Of a DNA stretch of 64,000 nucleotides, positions 1 through 9,370 are shown in pieces (positions within the stretch are counted from its first letter, which is position 1; every line of letters begins with the position of its first letter). A program made the translations under genes and the position numbers. The notes under the pieces were generated by a model. The model saw only the letters and a list, made by a program, of their open reading frames with translations, searched no databases and had not been told where the DNA came from. This DNA comes from an uncultured Tenacibaculum sp. (GTDB lineage Bacteria > Bacteroidota > Bacteroidia > Flavobacteriales > Flavobacteriaceae), in NCBI GenBank assembly GCA_947492185.1, contig CANLMR010000001.1:930001-994000 (forward strand), given 5' to 3'.

Positions 1-348
1 TTTACTGTAGCAAAACATTATTGCGGTGATTTTTTAGTTGGTGTTTCTTATTTTGGAGACGCTAATAATTGCGCAGATGAATTAGGAGAAGATGATTGTG
101 ATAGCCCTAAAGTAATAAAGAAAAAGAATTGTTGTAAAGACGAAATTCAAAATATTGAAGGCCAAGATGATCTTAGAGCTTCAGTAGAAAAATTTGATCT
201 AGCAAAACAGAAATTTGTAGTAGCTTATATTTCTTCTTTTATTTATTTGTTTTCAGATGAAGAAAAAAAAGAAAAGAAGTTTCTAGAATACTCACCTCCC
301 AAACTCACTTACAATTTAAATATACTCCACGAAGTATTCATCATATGA
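1..348 (+). CDS. HYC_CC_PP family protein, 3' part
   Basis: Open from the window edge in frame 1 to a TGA at 346-348, so the N-terminus is missing. The translation shows the three marks that name this Bacteroidota family: an HYC triplet (KHYCGD, near residue 6), a CC pair (KKNCCKDE, near residue 49) and a PP pair near the C-terminus (YSPPK). The family has no proven function. It is usually found beside a TonB receptor and a heavy-metal-associated (HMA) domain protein, as here, so a role in handling a soft metal such as copper is a reasonable inference from the paired cysteines and the neighbours. The next gene starts 66 bp downstream, which fits one transcription unit. Confidence 0.8.
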   Translation, partial: FTVAKHYCGDFLVGVSYFGDANNCADELGEDDCDSPKVIKKKNCCKDEIQNIEGQDDLRASVEKFDLAKQKFVVAYISSFIYLFSDEEKKEKKFLEYSPPKLTYNLNILHEVFII

Positions 349-414
349 TTTTTTACATCCTTTAAGACAAATTAAGTCAATAAAAAAGATGTAAAACATA
401 AATCATATTAATAC

Positions 415-2658
415 ATGAAATTTAGAATAATCTTTTGTGCATTCTTTCTAATGAATGCTCAAATGATAGCTCAACAAACATTAAAAGGAATGATTATGGA
501 TAAAAGTAATCCAAAAGATAACCTTGGTGTTTTCGGAGCTAACGTATATTGGTTGAATACCAAAATTGGTACAACTACAAATGAAAAAGGGTGGTTTGAA
601 ATCCCTTATAAAAAAGAGTATAAAAAGCTTGTAATAAGTTTTGTAGGTTATAAAACAGATACATTAGAAGTAACTAGTTTAAAACCGTTGCATCATTTTA
701 TTACAGAAGAAAATACTTTAGATGAAATTTCAATAGCAGCAAAAAAACAAGCAACCTCAAGATCTTTCTTGCAAACTCAAAATGTATTCACTGTAAATAG
801 TGAGGAGTTATTAAAAGCGGCTTGTTGTAATTTAGCTGAAAGCTTTGAAACTAATCCATCTATTGATGTAAATTTTTCAGATGCCTTAACAGGAACTCGT
901 CAAATTCAAATGTTAGGTTTAAATAGCCCATATTTATTAATTGCTCAAGAAAATATTCCAATGGTTCGTGGAGCTTCTCAGGTTTACGGATTAACATTTA
1001 CACCAGGAACTTGGGTGGAAAGTATACAAATAGGAAAAGGAGCTGGAAGCGTTGTTAATGGTTTTGAAAGCATTACTGGTCAAATCAACGCAGAACTAGT
1101 AAAGCCATCAACAGATAAAAAGTTCTTTATAAATGGTTATGGAAATTTAAATGGTCGTTTAGAATTAAATACGCATTTCAATCAAAAGATTGATGAGAAA
1201 TGGCAAACAGGATTATACGTTCATGGTAATTTAAGAAGTCAGAAATTTGATAATAATAATGATAATTTCTTAGATACTCCACTTGCTGAACAAATTAATG
1301 TTATGAACCGTTGGCAGTATGCAAACAATGAAACGGGTTGGGTTAGTTTTTTAAACTTTCGCTTTTTAAATGACCGTAAACAAACCGGAGAGCTTGATTT
1401 TAATCCTGATATTAATAAAGGATCGAATACAGTTTGGGGAAGTGAAATTAAAACAAAACGTTTTGATTTTTCAGGAAAATTAGGATATGTTTTCCCTGAA
1501 TTACCATTCCAAAGCATGGGATTTCAGTTAGCATATAGCAATCATGATCAAGATTCTTATTTTGGTTTAAGAGATTATAATATCAAGCATGAGAGTGTTT
1601 ACGCCAATTATATTTTCAATTCAATAATTGGAGATACCAGAAATAAGTTTAAAACAGGGATTAGTTTTACTTACGATGATTATGAAGAATTGGTTGAAAC
1701 TACCACTTTTACAAGAGATGAAAACTCATTAGGAGTGTTCTTTGAGTATGCTTACGATAACTCTGAAAATTTTAGCTTAACAGCTGGTTTAAGATTAGAT
1801 ACACATAATTTATTAGGAACTTTTGTAACACCAAGACTTCATTTAAGATATGTTCCTTGGGAAAAAGGAGTTTTAAGAGCTTCTGTTGGTAGTGGAAAAA
1901 GGAGTGCTAGTATTTTTGCTGAAAACCAACAATTATTTGCTTCATCAAGACAAATTAATATAATTAATAGTGGAGGAAATATTTATGGTTTGGATCCAGA
2001 AAAAGCATGGAATTATGGAGTGTCTTTCTTACAAGGGTTTAGATTATTTAATAGAAAAGGAGATATTACTTTTGATTTTTATCAAACTAATTTCGAAAAT
2101 CAAGTAGTTGTAGATTGGGAAAATCCACAACAAATTTCATTTTATAATTTAGATGGAAGCAGTATTGCAAATAGTTTTCAAGTTGAAACAAATTATTCGC
2201 CTATTAATAGGCTAAATGTAAGAAGCGCATATAAGTTTTTTGATGTTTCAACTGATTACTTATCAGGAAATTTATCAAAACCAATACAACCACAACATCG
2301 TTTTTTTGCAAATGTATCATATGAGACTGCTAAAAATGATAAAGGAGGTTTGTGGAAATTTGATACAACCTATAATTTTATAGGAAAACAACGTTTACCA
2401 AATACTTCAACTAACCCTGTCAATCTTCAATTGCCAGAGTATTCAATTGGTTATAACTTATTAAATGCACAGGTAACAAAAGTGTTTTCTGATAAGTTTG
2501 AAGTATATGTAGGAGGGGAGAACATAACAAATGTAAGACAAAACAATCCTATTTTAGGAAGTGATAATCCGTTTGGAGCGAATTTTGATAGTACTATAGT
2601 ATATGCACCAATTTTTGGTAGTGCTTATTATGCGGGTTTTAGATTTAAAATAAATTAA
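415..2658 (+). CDS. TonB-dependent receptor, metal-linked type
   Basis: Outer-membrane receptor of 747 residues. Order of parts: signal peptide (about 1-20, ending AQQ), a carboxypeptidase-regulatory-like beta-sandwich (about 22-100), a TonB plug (about 115-225), then a 22-strand-type barrel ending in aromatic-rich strands (final FRFKIN). An unusual CC pair (C137-C138, in KAACCNLAES) sits at the start of the plug and suits soft-metal contact. The gene lies between an HYC_CC_PP protein and an HMA-domain protein, a recurrent Bacteroidota trio, so copper or another thiophilic metal is the likely cargo. That is inference; the family also imports siderophores, vitamins and glycans. ATG at 415 is chosen because it gives a complete signal peptide. 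Confidence 0.85.
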   Translation: MKFRIIFCAFFLMNAQMIAQQTLKGMIMDKSNPKDNLGVFGANVYWLNTKIGTTTNEKGWFEIPYKKEYKKLVISFVGYKTDTLEVTSLKPLHHFITEENTLDEISIAAKKQATSRSFLQTQNVFTVNSEELLKAACCNLAESFETNPSIDVNFSDALTGTRQIQMLGLNSPYLLIAQENIPMVRGASQVYGLTFTPGTWVESIQIGKGAGSVVNGFESITGQINAELVKPSTDKKFFINGYGNLNGRLELNTHFNQKIDEKWQTGLYVHGNLRSQKFDNNNDNFLDTPLAEQINVMNRWQYANNETGWVSFLNFRFLNDRKQTGELDFNPDINKGSNTVWGSEIKTKRFDFSGKLGYVFPELPFQSMGFQLAYSNHDQDSYFGLRDYNIKHESVYANYIFNSIIGDTRNKFKTGISFTYDDYEELVETTTFTRDENSLGVFFEYAYDNSENFSLTAGLRLDTHNLLGTFVTPRLHLRYVPWEKGVLRASVGSGKRSASIFAENQQLFASSRQINIINSGGNIYGLDPEKAWNYGVSFLQGFRLFNRKGDITFDFYQTNFENQVVVDWENPQQISFYNLDGSSIANSFQVETNYSPINRLNVRSAYKFFDVSTDYLSGNLSKPIQPQHRFFANVSYETAKNDKGGLWKFDTTYNFIGKQRLPNTSTNPVNLQLPEYSIGYNLLNAQVTKVFSDKFEVYVGGENITNVRQNNPILGSDNPFGANFDSTIVYAPIFGSAYYAGFRFKIN

Positions 2659-2670
2659 CTAATTCATATT

Positions 2671-3030
2671 ATGAAAAAAATAATAACAATCATTTGTCTA
2701 GTATTAATAGCATTTGCTGGACAAGCACAAAAAAAGAAGAAAAATGCAAAAATAACGTTAGAAGTAGATGGAGTTTGCATGATGTGTAAAAAGCGTATTG
2801 AAAAGGCTGCTTTAAATACCAAAGGAGTAAAGTTTGCGAATTGGAACGTTAAAAATCACCAGTTAATGTTGATTATTGATGAACGTAAAACTAATAAGAA
2901 AGCGGTTTGCGAAAGCATGGCTAAAGCTGGGCATGATACAAAAGAGATAAAAGCAACAGATGAAGCTTACGGTAAATTAGATCCTTGTTGTAAATACAGA
3001 GATGAAGAAGTCGTAAAAAACCATCATTAA
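2671..3030 (+). CDS. Secreted heavy-metal-associated (HMA) domain protein
   Basis: A 119-residue protein with a signal peptide (about 1-19, ending GQAQ) and one HMA ferredoxin-like domain. The metal loop is VCMMCKK (C36 and C39), the CxxC arrangement used by copper chaperones and MerP-like proteins. The C-terminus adds another CC pair (LDPCCKYR) and ends in histidines. It probably acts in the periplasm as metal carrier or sensor for the receptor encoded 12 bp upstream; metal identity is inferred. The gene is closed by a strong hairpin at 3037-3060. Confidence 0.85.
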   Translation: MKKIITIICLVLIAFAGQAQKKKKNAKITLEVDGVCMMCKKRIEKAALNTKGVKFANWNVKNHQLMLIIDERKTNKKAVCESMAKAGHDTKEIKATDEAYGKLDPCCKYRDEEVVKNHH

Positions 3031-3036
3031 ATAAAA

Positions 3037-3065
3037 AACTCCCAACATCTGTTGGGAGTTTTTGT
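3037..3065. terminator. Bidirectional intrinsic terminator
   Basis: A 10-bp perfect stem (AACTCCCAAC / GTTGGGAGTT) with a 4-nt loop, flanked by an A-run on the left and a T-run on the right. It can end both the plus-strand metal trio and the minus-strand gene ending at 3066. Confidence 0.9.
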
Positions 3066-5336
3066 TTAATCGGTTTTTAATATAATTTTCTGAGATATTA
3101 ATTTTCCTGAAGAAGTAATTCCTTCAATATAAGTTGTGATTTTTTTTTGGATAGAAATAGGTATAGTTACACTGGTAAATCTTTGCGGACTTATCTTAAT
3201 ATTAGGTTTCCAAAATATTGCACCATACCGTTTATAGGTATCATTCATAAGTGAAGGATATTTTGGAGAATAATACTCTTTTTCAGTAGCAAACCCAACA
3301 GGTATTTTTATTTTACTTGTGGATGAATTTTTATGAACTAACTCTATATTGGAATAGGTGAAAATAAAAAAAGCATAAGATGGTCTACCAATTGGTGCTT
3401 CTATGTTTGTTCCATAATGAATAGTCTTTACTTCATCTAAGTATATGCTTTTTAACATCCAAGGGTCTCTAATAACATTCTTACCGTTTAATTGAACCTT
3501 AGTTATGCTCTTAAATGGAGGTGTTTTTGAAAATATAAATTCTAAAATAGTCATTCCTGCATGAGTTATAGAGTTTTCTAAATCTATTTTTCTATATGCT
3601 CCTGCAATAGGATCATCTTTAATAGTTTGATCCTTTTTACCTTTTATTTCAATTTCATTTAGGGTTTCATACTCACTTTTTAAAGGTTTAAAATTTGAGG
3701 TTTCAAATTCATTTATAAATATTTCTTGAGATGTTTGATATCCATTTAAACGTTCTGTTAAAAACCCACTTGAAAACGATAATGCAGGTGTGATTTTGAT
3801 TGTTCTATCTTCTTTGTTAATTCCAAATTCAATAGTTGAGTTTTTCTTTATAAAACTATTTTTGAAAGTCCATGGATTTTCATCTGGATTTAGAGTATGA
3901 ACTAAATTGTTTTCTTTTGAATATATTAATATAGATTGTTTACTGGATATTTGTTTGTTGAACCTGACAGTTAAGTCGATTCCATTTTCAAAAGGATATA
4001 TTCTAGTATTAGAAGGATTATTGAAAATAGTATTCCAATTGTATTTACTCCAGCCTTGGTTGAGTAGTAAGAGATCTAGTTTTCTAAGCTTAACATCTTT
4101 TTTACTATTAAATAGTGAATTAACATTTTCTATTTCTCCCTTTATGTAAGGTTTAAGCATAAATGAACTAATGATATTATTTTGAGGTTTATATGCTTTT
4201 GTTGTTAACGGAAGAAATGAAGCACTTGAGTAGATTATTTCTTTGGTAGGATTGGTAAATGTTACCTTAAGAGAATCTGGTGAAACTTTCTTTATTATTG
4301 GTTTAAGTTTATGAAACAATTCCTCAGAATGTATGTAGGTTAATCTTTCTGAAATTGGGTGATCTTCTTCATTAAAAACTGTTACGATATTGATTCCAGA
4401 AAAGAGTTCTTTTTTTTGAATTTGTAAAAAGTAATTTTGTTTTGTCTGATCAAATGAAAAATAGAAGTTCCTGAACTTTCTGGTGTTATGAATCATAATT
4501 CGGTAACGTTTCCCATGTAATTCTTGAACCGTATTTTTATTACTAATAATATGAATTGCTACTTTGTCTGAATTTTTATTTACGACATTTAAAGTAATTC
4601 CTTTTGCATCTGGTTTTGGAGTATAAGCATTAAGTTCTTTTCCATTGGATAAAACGACAGAAAAACGATAGATTTCATTCTCTTTGATAAAAAGACGAAT
4701 ATTATTCATACCTAATTCATTTGTAGTGAACTGTCTGATGATATTATTTCGTTGATCTCGAATAATTCCCTTCTCTATTTTTAATCCTTTATTATTCTTG
4801 TCTTTTATTAGAATTCCGATTGAGTTAATAGCATTGGCAATTAAATGACCTCCTTCTGGAAATAGTTTATAATCGAAAGCGACTTCTTCATTTTCTATAA
4901 CTGAATATTTTTTGTTATTTTTCGATATGATCTTTATTTTTTGATAATAAGCATTGTCTTCATTAAAGTTTTTCATCCATCTAGTGGATGCTTTGATGTG
5001 GTAATATTGATCGGTATAAGTAGAGTCTAATAATATACTCCCAGACCCAATTCCTTTTTTAATATGGATTAATTGTTGATTTTTTAAAGTTCCGTCATTA
5101 TTAAAAATCGAAACGTAAAGATTAGATGTAGTAGAATGTAATTTCCGAGAATTTTGCTCTTGAACATAAGCATTAAACCAAATTTCTTCACCAAGTAAAA
5201 AACTAGTTTTATTCAAATGTAAAAAAGGGACCTCTCTTGTGTTTTTAAAATAATCTACATAGTTACTGTCTATTTTATTTTGTGAAAAAATAAAAGAACA
5301 ACTCAGAGTTAATATCACCAATAACTTTTCTTTCAT
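3066..5336 (-). CDS. Secreted MG2-like protein with plug-like C-terminus (paralogue B)
   Basis: A 756-residue exported protein with a signal peptide about 1-18 (ending FSQN). Residues about 35-130 carry the motif family FLHLNKTSFLLGEEIWFNAY, typical of macroglobulin MG2-like domains in Bacteroidota surface proteins. Beta-rich repeats fill the middle. Residues about 590-680 resemble a TonB-receptor plug (VQLNGKNV then LKSIYLDEVKTIHYG), but no barrel follows, so it is not a receptor. It is a tandem paralogue of the gene 23 bp upstream (5360-7810), sharing long stretches of near identity at the N-terminus, and is probably cotranscribed with it. Function unknown; a surface or periplasmic adhesion or assembly role is only a guess. 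Confidence 0.7.
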   Translation of the reverse strand: MKEKLLVILTLSCSFIFSQNKIDSNYVDYFKNTREVPFLHLNKTSFLLGEEIWFNAYVQEQNSRKLHSTTSNLYVSIFNNDGTLKNQQLIHIKKGIGSGSILLDSTYTDQYYHIKASTRWMKNFNEDNAYYQKIKIISKNNKKYSVIENEEVAFDYKLFPEGGHLIANAINSIGILIKDKNNKGLKIEKGIIRDQRNNIIRQFTTNELGMNNIRLFIKENEIYRFSVVLSNGKELNAYTPKPDAKGITLNVVNKNSDKVAIHIISNKNTVQELHGKRYRIMIHNTRKFRNFYFSFDQTKQNYFLQIQKKELFSGINIVTVFNEEDHPISERLTYIHSEELFHKLKPIIKKVSPDSLKVTFTNPTKEIIYSSASFLPLTTKAYKPQNNIISSFMLKPYIKGEIENVNSLFNSKKDVKLRKLDLLLLNQGWSKYNWNTIFNNPSNTRIYPFENGIDLTVRFNKQISSKQSILIYSKENNLVHTLNPDENPWTFKNSFIKKNSTIEFGINKEDRTIKITPALSFSSGFLTERLNGYQTSQEIFINEFETSNFKPLKSEYETLNEIEIKGKKDQTIKDDPIAGAYRKIDLENSITHAGMTILEFIFSKTPPFKSITKVQLNGKNVIRDPWMLKSIYLDEVKTIHYGTNIEAPIGRPSYAFFIFTYSNIELVHKNSSTSKIKIPVGFATEKEYYSPKYPSLMNDTYKRYGAIFWKPNIKISPQRFTSVTIPISIQKKITTYIEGITSSGKLISQKIILKTD

Positions 5337-5359
5337 AAGCTACTTTTTCTATTACACGG

Positions 5360-7810
5360 TTATTTGGTCAAGGTTAATGTTACCTTTTTCGAAATAAGTT
5401 TTCCGGATTCTGTAATCCCTTCAATATAAACCTGAATGTTTTCTTGTAAGTTTGATGGGATTTTAATGGTTTCATTTAAATAGCTTTCAAGACTAATATT
5501 AGGTTCCCAAAAAAGGCTTCCATAATTCTGATAAGTATCATTAGTGAAAGAAGGATAAATAGGATTGTAATATTCTTTTTCAGTTGCGAATCCAACAGGA
5601 ACTTTAATATGAGCAAATTGTGCTCGTTTATCAATGTATTCAGAGGGGTTTAATCTAAAAATATGTATAATTTCTCCAAGCCTTCCTGGATCTCTACCAT
5701 AGAAAATTTCATCTACTGTGTTTAAATAAATACTTTCCAATATCCAAACAGCATTAGAAATCTCATCTCCATCCAAATATACCCTAACAACAGGTCTTCC
5801 AAATCTTTCATCTTGATCTGGGTTTTCTTGTCTAGCAGATATTATTATTGGATTGCCGTTTTCATCTTCATCCCCACTATCAATATCAACTCGAATATCT
5901 GTGCTATTATCAGAATTACCTCCAATGGTACCTCTAGGTGTAATAGTTTGAGCAATGGGGTTATATCCGTATCCTCTTTCATTTAAAAAGTTAATAACTG
6001 TTTCCCCTGAAGCTATAATTCTATTCTCCATTTTTCTACTGGTTAACATTGTGGTTCCACCATAGACTTTATCGTGATTTCTTGTTCTTCTTCTTCTTCT
6101 TCTTTTATTAGCTTCTACTTCTACTTCTTCTAAATCTTCATATTCGTTTTTAAGAGGTTTAAAATTGCTTACTTCTAGTTCTGCCTTTTTAGCTAATTCA
6201 ATTTTAGAATTATCAATAAAATCAGATAATTTACCTCCTGAATAAGAAATAGCAGGGGCTATTTTGAAATAATTATCATTACTACTTAATCCAAAATTTA
6301 ATGTAGAATTCTTTTTCAAGAATGAGTTTTCAAGAACCCAAGGATTTTCTTTATGTGTGATTACCCTAACTAAATTATTATCTCTTGAGGAAAGTAAAAT
6401 TGATTGTTTGGAAGATAATTGTTTGTTTATCCTAGCTGTAAGATCAATACCGTTTTCAAAGACATGATAGGTTTTAGGAGGTGAATTGAAAATTGAATTC
6501 CAATTGTATTTACTCCATCCTTGAATTAATAATAACAAATCCAAATCTCTGGTTTGTCTTTTATATTCTTTTCCTAATAACTTTAAGGGGTTTTGAATAT
6601 TTCCATTTACATAAGGTTTTAATAGAAAAGTAGATGCAATATTATTTTTAGGTTGATAAGCTATAGTGTTGCCTGGCAAAAAAGAGGCGCTAATAAATAT
6701 TTTTTCTTTTGATGGATTAGTTAACTTAACTGCGACAGAATCATTTCGCATTATTTTGGTATTACTAACTCTAATGTTTTCGAATAATTCTTCAGATTTA
6801 ATATAAATTAATCGTTCTGCAATAGGTTTGTTTTCATCATTAAAAATGGTAATAATATTTATTCCAGCATTTAATTCGGATTCCTTTAATATTAGTGCGT
6901 GGTTAAAGTTTTTCTCATTAAAAATAAAAGGGAAATTTCTATAATTTCGTGTATTATGGATTAATATTCTATATTTCTTTCCAGAAATAGTTTTTAATGT
7001 TTCTTTATTGGTAACTACATTAACTGTTACTTCCTTGTTATTTTTATTACTAACAATTAAGGATATACCTTTTGATTCTGGTTTTGGTGTAGTAGTAGTA
7101 ATTTCAGTTCCATTAGAAAGTATGGCATGAAATGTATAACTTTGATTTTCTTCAATAAACATTCGTATGCTATTCATTCCAAACTCATTTGTATTAAACT
7201 GTCGAATGGTTTTGTTATTCTGGTCTTTAATAATTCCTTTATTTATTTTTACTCCTTTGTTTTGGTAATTTTTGATTAGAATTCCAATGTTGTTTAGCGT
7301 ATTAGCTATTAAATGTCCTCCTTCTGGAAATAATTTAAATTCAAAAAAATCGTTTTCGGATACAGTAATATCTTTTGTCTTTTCTTTAGATGAGACTATA
7401 TTTATTTTCTGATAGTATGCATTATCTTCATTAAAGTTTTTCATCCACTTTGTAGAAGCTTTGATGTAATAACTTTTATTGGTATAAGTTGAGTCCAGAA
7501 AGATACTTCCATAACCAACTCCTTCTCTTATATGAATTAATTGTTGATCTTTTAATGTAGCATTTTCATTAAAAATAGAAACATAAAGGTTAGATGTAGT
7601 AGAATGGAGTTTTTGTGAATTCTGTTCTTGAATATAAGCTTTAAACCATATTTCCTCTCCTTCAAGAAAATTAGTTTTGTTTAAGTGTAAAAAAGGAACT
7701 TCTCTTGTGTTTTCAAAATACTTAACATATTTGTCGTTAGTTAGTTTTTCTTGTGAAAAGGAATTGAAAAATCCCAATAAAATGATTCCTAGAAAGTAAA
7801 GTTTTTTCAT
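5360..7810 (-). CDS. Secreted MG2-like protein with plug-like C-terminus (paralogue A)
   Basis: An 816-residue paralogue of the gene at 3066-5336, with the same layout: signal peptide (about 1-19), MG2-like domain with LHLNKTNFLEGEEIWFKAY, beta-rich middle, and a plug-like segment (VRVYLDGDEIS then LESIYLNTVDEIFYG) with no barrel. It differs from its partner by a run of six arginines (NKRRRRRRTRN) encoded by a TTC/GAA-type microsatellite at 6085-6104, followed by an acidic stretch (DSGDEDENGN) that the partner lacks. It is first in a two-gene operon. Two 16-bp direct repeats with 21-bp period lie 60-96 bp upstream of the start. No experimental function known to me. Confidence 0.7.
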   Translation of the reverse strand: MKKLYFLGIILLGFFNSFSQEKLTNDKYVKYFENTREVPFLHLNKTNFLEGEEIWFKAYIQEQNSQKLHSTTSNLYVSIFNENATLKDQQLIHIREGVGYGSIFLDSTYTNKSYYIKASTKWMKNFNEDNAYYQKINIVSSKEKTKDITVSENDFFEFKLFPEGGHLIANTLNNIGILIKNYQNKGVKINKGIIKDQNNKTIRQFNTNEFGMNSIRMFIEENQSYTFHAILSNGTEITTTTPKPESKGISLIVSNKNNKEVTVNVVTNKETLKTISGKKYRILIHNTRNYRNFPFIFNEKNFNHALILKESELNAGINIITIFNDENKPIAERLIYIKSEELFENIRVSNTKIMRNDSVAVKLTNPSKEKIFISASFLPGNTIAYQPKNNIASTFLLKPYVNGNIQNPLKLLGKEYKRQTRDLDLLLLIQGWSKYNWNSIFNSPPKTYHVFENGIDLTARINKQLSSKQSILLSSRDNNLVRVITHKENPWVLENSFLKKNSTLNFGLSSNDNYFKIAPAISYSGGKLSDFIDNSKIELAKKAELEVSNFKPLKNEYEDLEEVEVEANKRRRRRRTRNHDKVYGGTTMLTSRKMENRIIASGETVINFLNERGYGYNPIAQTITPRGTIGGNSDNSTDIRVDIDSGDEDENGNPIIISARQENPDQDERFGRPVVRVYLDGDEISNAVWILESIYLNTVDEIFYGRDPGRLGEIIHIFRLNPSEYIDKRAQFAHIKVPVGFATEKEYYNPIYPSFTNDTYQNYGSLFWEPNISLESYLNETIKIPSNLQENIQVYIEGITESGKLISKKVTLTLTK
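6085..6104. repeat. In-frame TTC microsatellite
   Basis: Nearly seven TTC units (AGA arginine codons when read with the gene). Slippage would change the arginine count without a frameshift. Confidence 0.85.
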
Positions 7811-7838
7811 ATTTAATTTTTTGATAGGTTAACTCTTT

Positions 7839-7906
7839 TAAAGATATTAAATAATTATTTTAATACCACTTTGAATGAGTGAACGGTAGGTTTGAATGAG
7901 TAAACG
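7839..7906 (-). promoter_or_regulatory. Promoter with 21-bp-period direct repeat
   Basis: Two copies of TTTGAATGAGT(G/A)AACG lie at 7870-7885 and 7891-7906, differing at one base and spaced exactly 21 bp. On the minus strand a TATCTTTA box (7839-7846), one base from the TAnnTTTG consensus, lies downstream, so the repeats fall where an activator would replace the -33 element. The two-turn spacing is typical for LytTR-type dimers; a LytTR regulator is encoded at 35337. The link between them is inference. Confidence 0.5.
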
Positions 7907-7921
7907 TGCTACTTCTTTTTA

Positions 7922-7958
7922 AATAAAAAAAGAAAGTATCTTAAAAAGACACTTTCTT
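7922..7958 (-). terminator. Terminator after the membrane-protein gene
   Basis: An 8-bp stem (AAGAAAGT / ACTTTCTT) with an AT-rich loop, followed on the minus strand by a T-rich run; it lies just past the stop codon at 7980. Confidence 0.7.
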
Positions 7959-7979
7959 AATACATTTTTAAAAGGAGAG

Positions 7980-8705
7980 TTATATAGAAGGTTGAGTTAG
8001 TTTTTTATAAACTAATAAATGTAGAAATATGATTGTAGCTGGAGCAAATGCTGGAATCCAGCTAAAAGGGAAAGCGCCAAAATCTAAAACACCTTCACTG
8101 TTATTTTCAATTGCTTTTCTAGTTAAATAAATTGCTGATGTTAATACAGATAGGATATCGATAATACCAATGCTATTCCAGATCCAAGCAAAAGTTTTAG
8201 CATGATTCGCATCCTTCTTGAGAGCATATATTACAGGCAAAACTAAAGTAGCAGTAATGATGTCTCCAAATCCACCTATATCAGCAAAAATTTGAGGTAA
8301 ACTTCCGTAGTAAGATACTAAGAAAAAGAAAATCCCCACGAATCTAAAGACATGTATAAAAATTAGTTGTTCTAGTTTTATATTGTTTATTACAATCTTA
8401 AACCAGTCTTTTTTTTGAATAACGAAGAAATAGAATAGAAATAAAGGAATAACTGCTATGACTATAATTCTAGGGGGTAATGTATTAACTGCAAATAACC
8501 CTGTTAATGATAAAATAGCGATAATGACAAAATAACTCCAGTAAAAAGTCAAAACGATTTTCTTTATTTTGTTTCCACTTGCTAAACCAGCTTGGTCAAA
8601 AGACTTTTTTACTGCATTAGCAATTAATATTGGAGGAATAAAAAAGAAAGTAATGGTAAATAAAATGGATAACCAAATAGGGACTTGTGTGGTAATTATA
8701 TTCAT
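7980..8705 (-). CDS. Polytopic membrane protein, unknown function
   Basis: A 241-residue protein made almost entirely of hydrophobic helices, about seven, for example IWLSILFTITFFFIPPILI near the N-terminus. Short charged loops (KIKK, KKDW, KKDANH) suggest cytoplasmic turns. I see no transporter signature, catalytic motif or cofactor site. It lies 72 bp downstream of a Crp-type regulator on the same strand and could be cotranscribed with it or controlled by it; that is inference from position. It has its own terminator. Confidence 0.65.
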   Translation of the reverse strand: MNIITTQVPIWLSILFTITFFFIPPILIANAVKKSFDQAGLASGNKIKKIVLTFYWSYFVIIAILSLTGLFAVNTLPPRIIVIAVIPLFLFYFFVIQKKDWFKIVINNIKLEQLIFIHVFRFVGIFFFLVSYYGSLPQIFADIGGFGDIITATLVLPVIYALKKDANHAKTFAWIWNSIGIIDILSVLTSAIYLTRKAIENNSEGVLDFGAFPFSWIPAFAPATIIFLHLLVYKKLTQPSI

Positions 8706-8777
8706 GATAAACTTATTTTTAACAAAGTAAGCTCACATTTAAATATGTTTAGTTGCCTTATGACAACTTCTATCAAA

Positions 8778-9344
8778 TTAAGAAATACTTTTTCTAATTC
8801 TACTTAAAGAAAATTTAGTGATTCCTAAAAAAGAAGCGATTATTTTTAGAGGAACATTTTTAATGATTTCTGGATGTTTTTGAATTAAATTCTCATAACG
8901 TTCTTGAGCAGTATACTTATGAAAAGAAATCATGTGTTTATGCATTTTTACATAATTGAGCGTTAATAACATTCTACCCCATTCTCTAAATTCAGGAATA
9001 TTATGAAAACAGTATTGAACGTTTTTATGATCTATACTCCAAACTTTACAGTTGGTTAATGCTTCGTAGTTTTCTTCACTAGGCTCTTGTTTGAAAAAAG
9101 ATAAATAATCATTTAAAAAGTCAGGAGCAGAGTAGAAGCGAGTTGTGACTTCCTCTCCATTTAAATCAATAATATAACAACGAATTATGCCAGTTTCTAA
9201 AAAGTATGATTTTTTACTTGTCTTTCCTTCTTTAACTAATAGATCATTCTTGTTAAATATTTCTTCATTGAAAAAAGTGGTAATATAATCCGCGCTTTTA
9301 TCAGACATTGGGTTTAATTTTTTTAAAAAATCTTGAAGAAACAT
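8778..9344 (-). CDS. Crp/Fnr family transcriptional regulator
   Basis: A 188-residue protein. The N-terminal two-thirds is a cyclic-nucleotide-binding-like beta-roll (KNDLLVKEGKTSKKSYFLETG and EEVTTRFYSAPDFLNDY are typical strands), followed by a dimer helix and a short helix-turn-helix at the very end (KIIASFLGITKFSLSRIRK). It lacks the cysteines of Fnr. The phosphate-binding motif of true cAMP receptors (RxSA) is not evident, so the ligand is unknown and may be absent, as in many Bacteroidota members of this family. The likely target is the downstream membrane protein or a remote gene. Confidence 0.85.
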   Translation of the reverse strand: MFLQDFLKKLNPMSDKSADYITTFFNEEIFNKNDLLVKEGKTSKKSYFLETGIIRCYIIDLNGEEVTTRFYSAPDFLNDYLSFFKQEPSEENYEALTNCKVWSIDHKNVQYCFHNIPEFREWGRMLLTLNYVKMHKHMISFHKYTAQERYENLIQKHPEIIKNVPLKIIASFLGITKFSLSRIRKSIS

Positions 9345-9370
9345 ATATGTTAGGTTTTCTGAATAAATTT

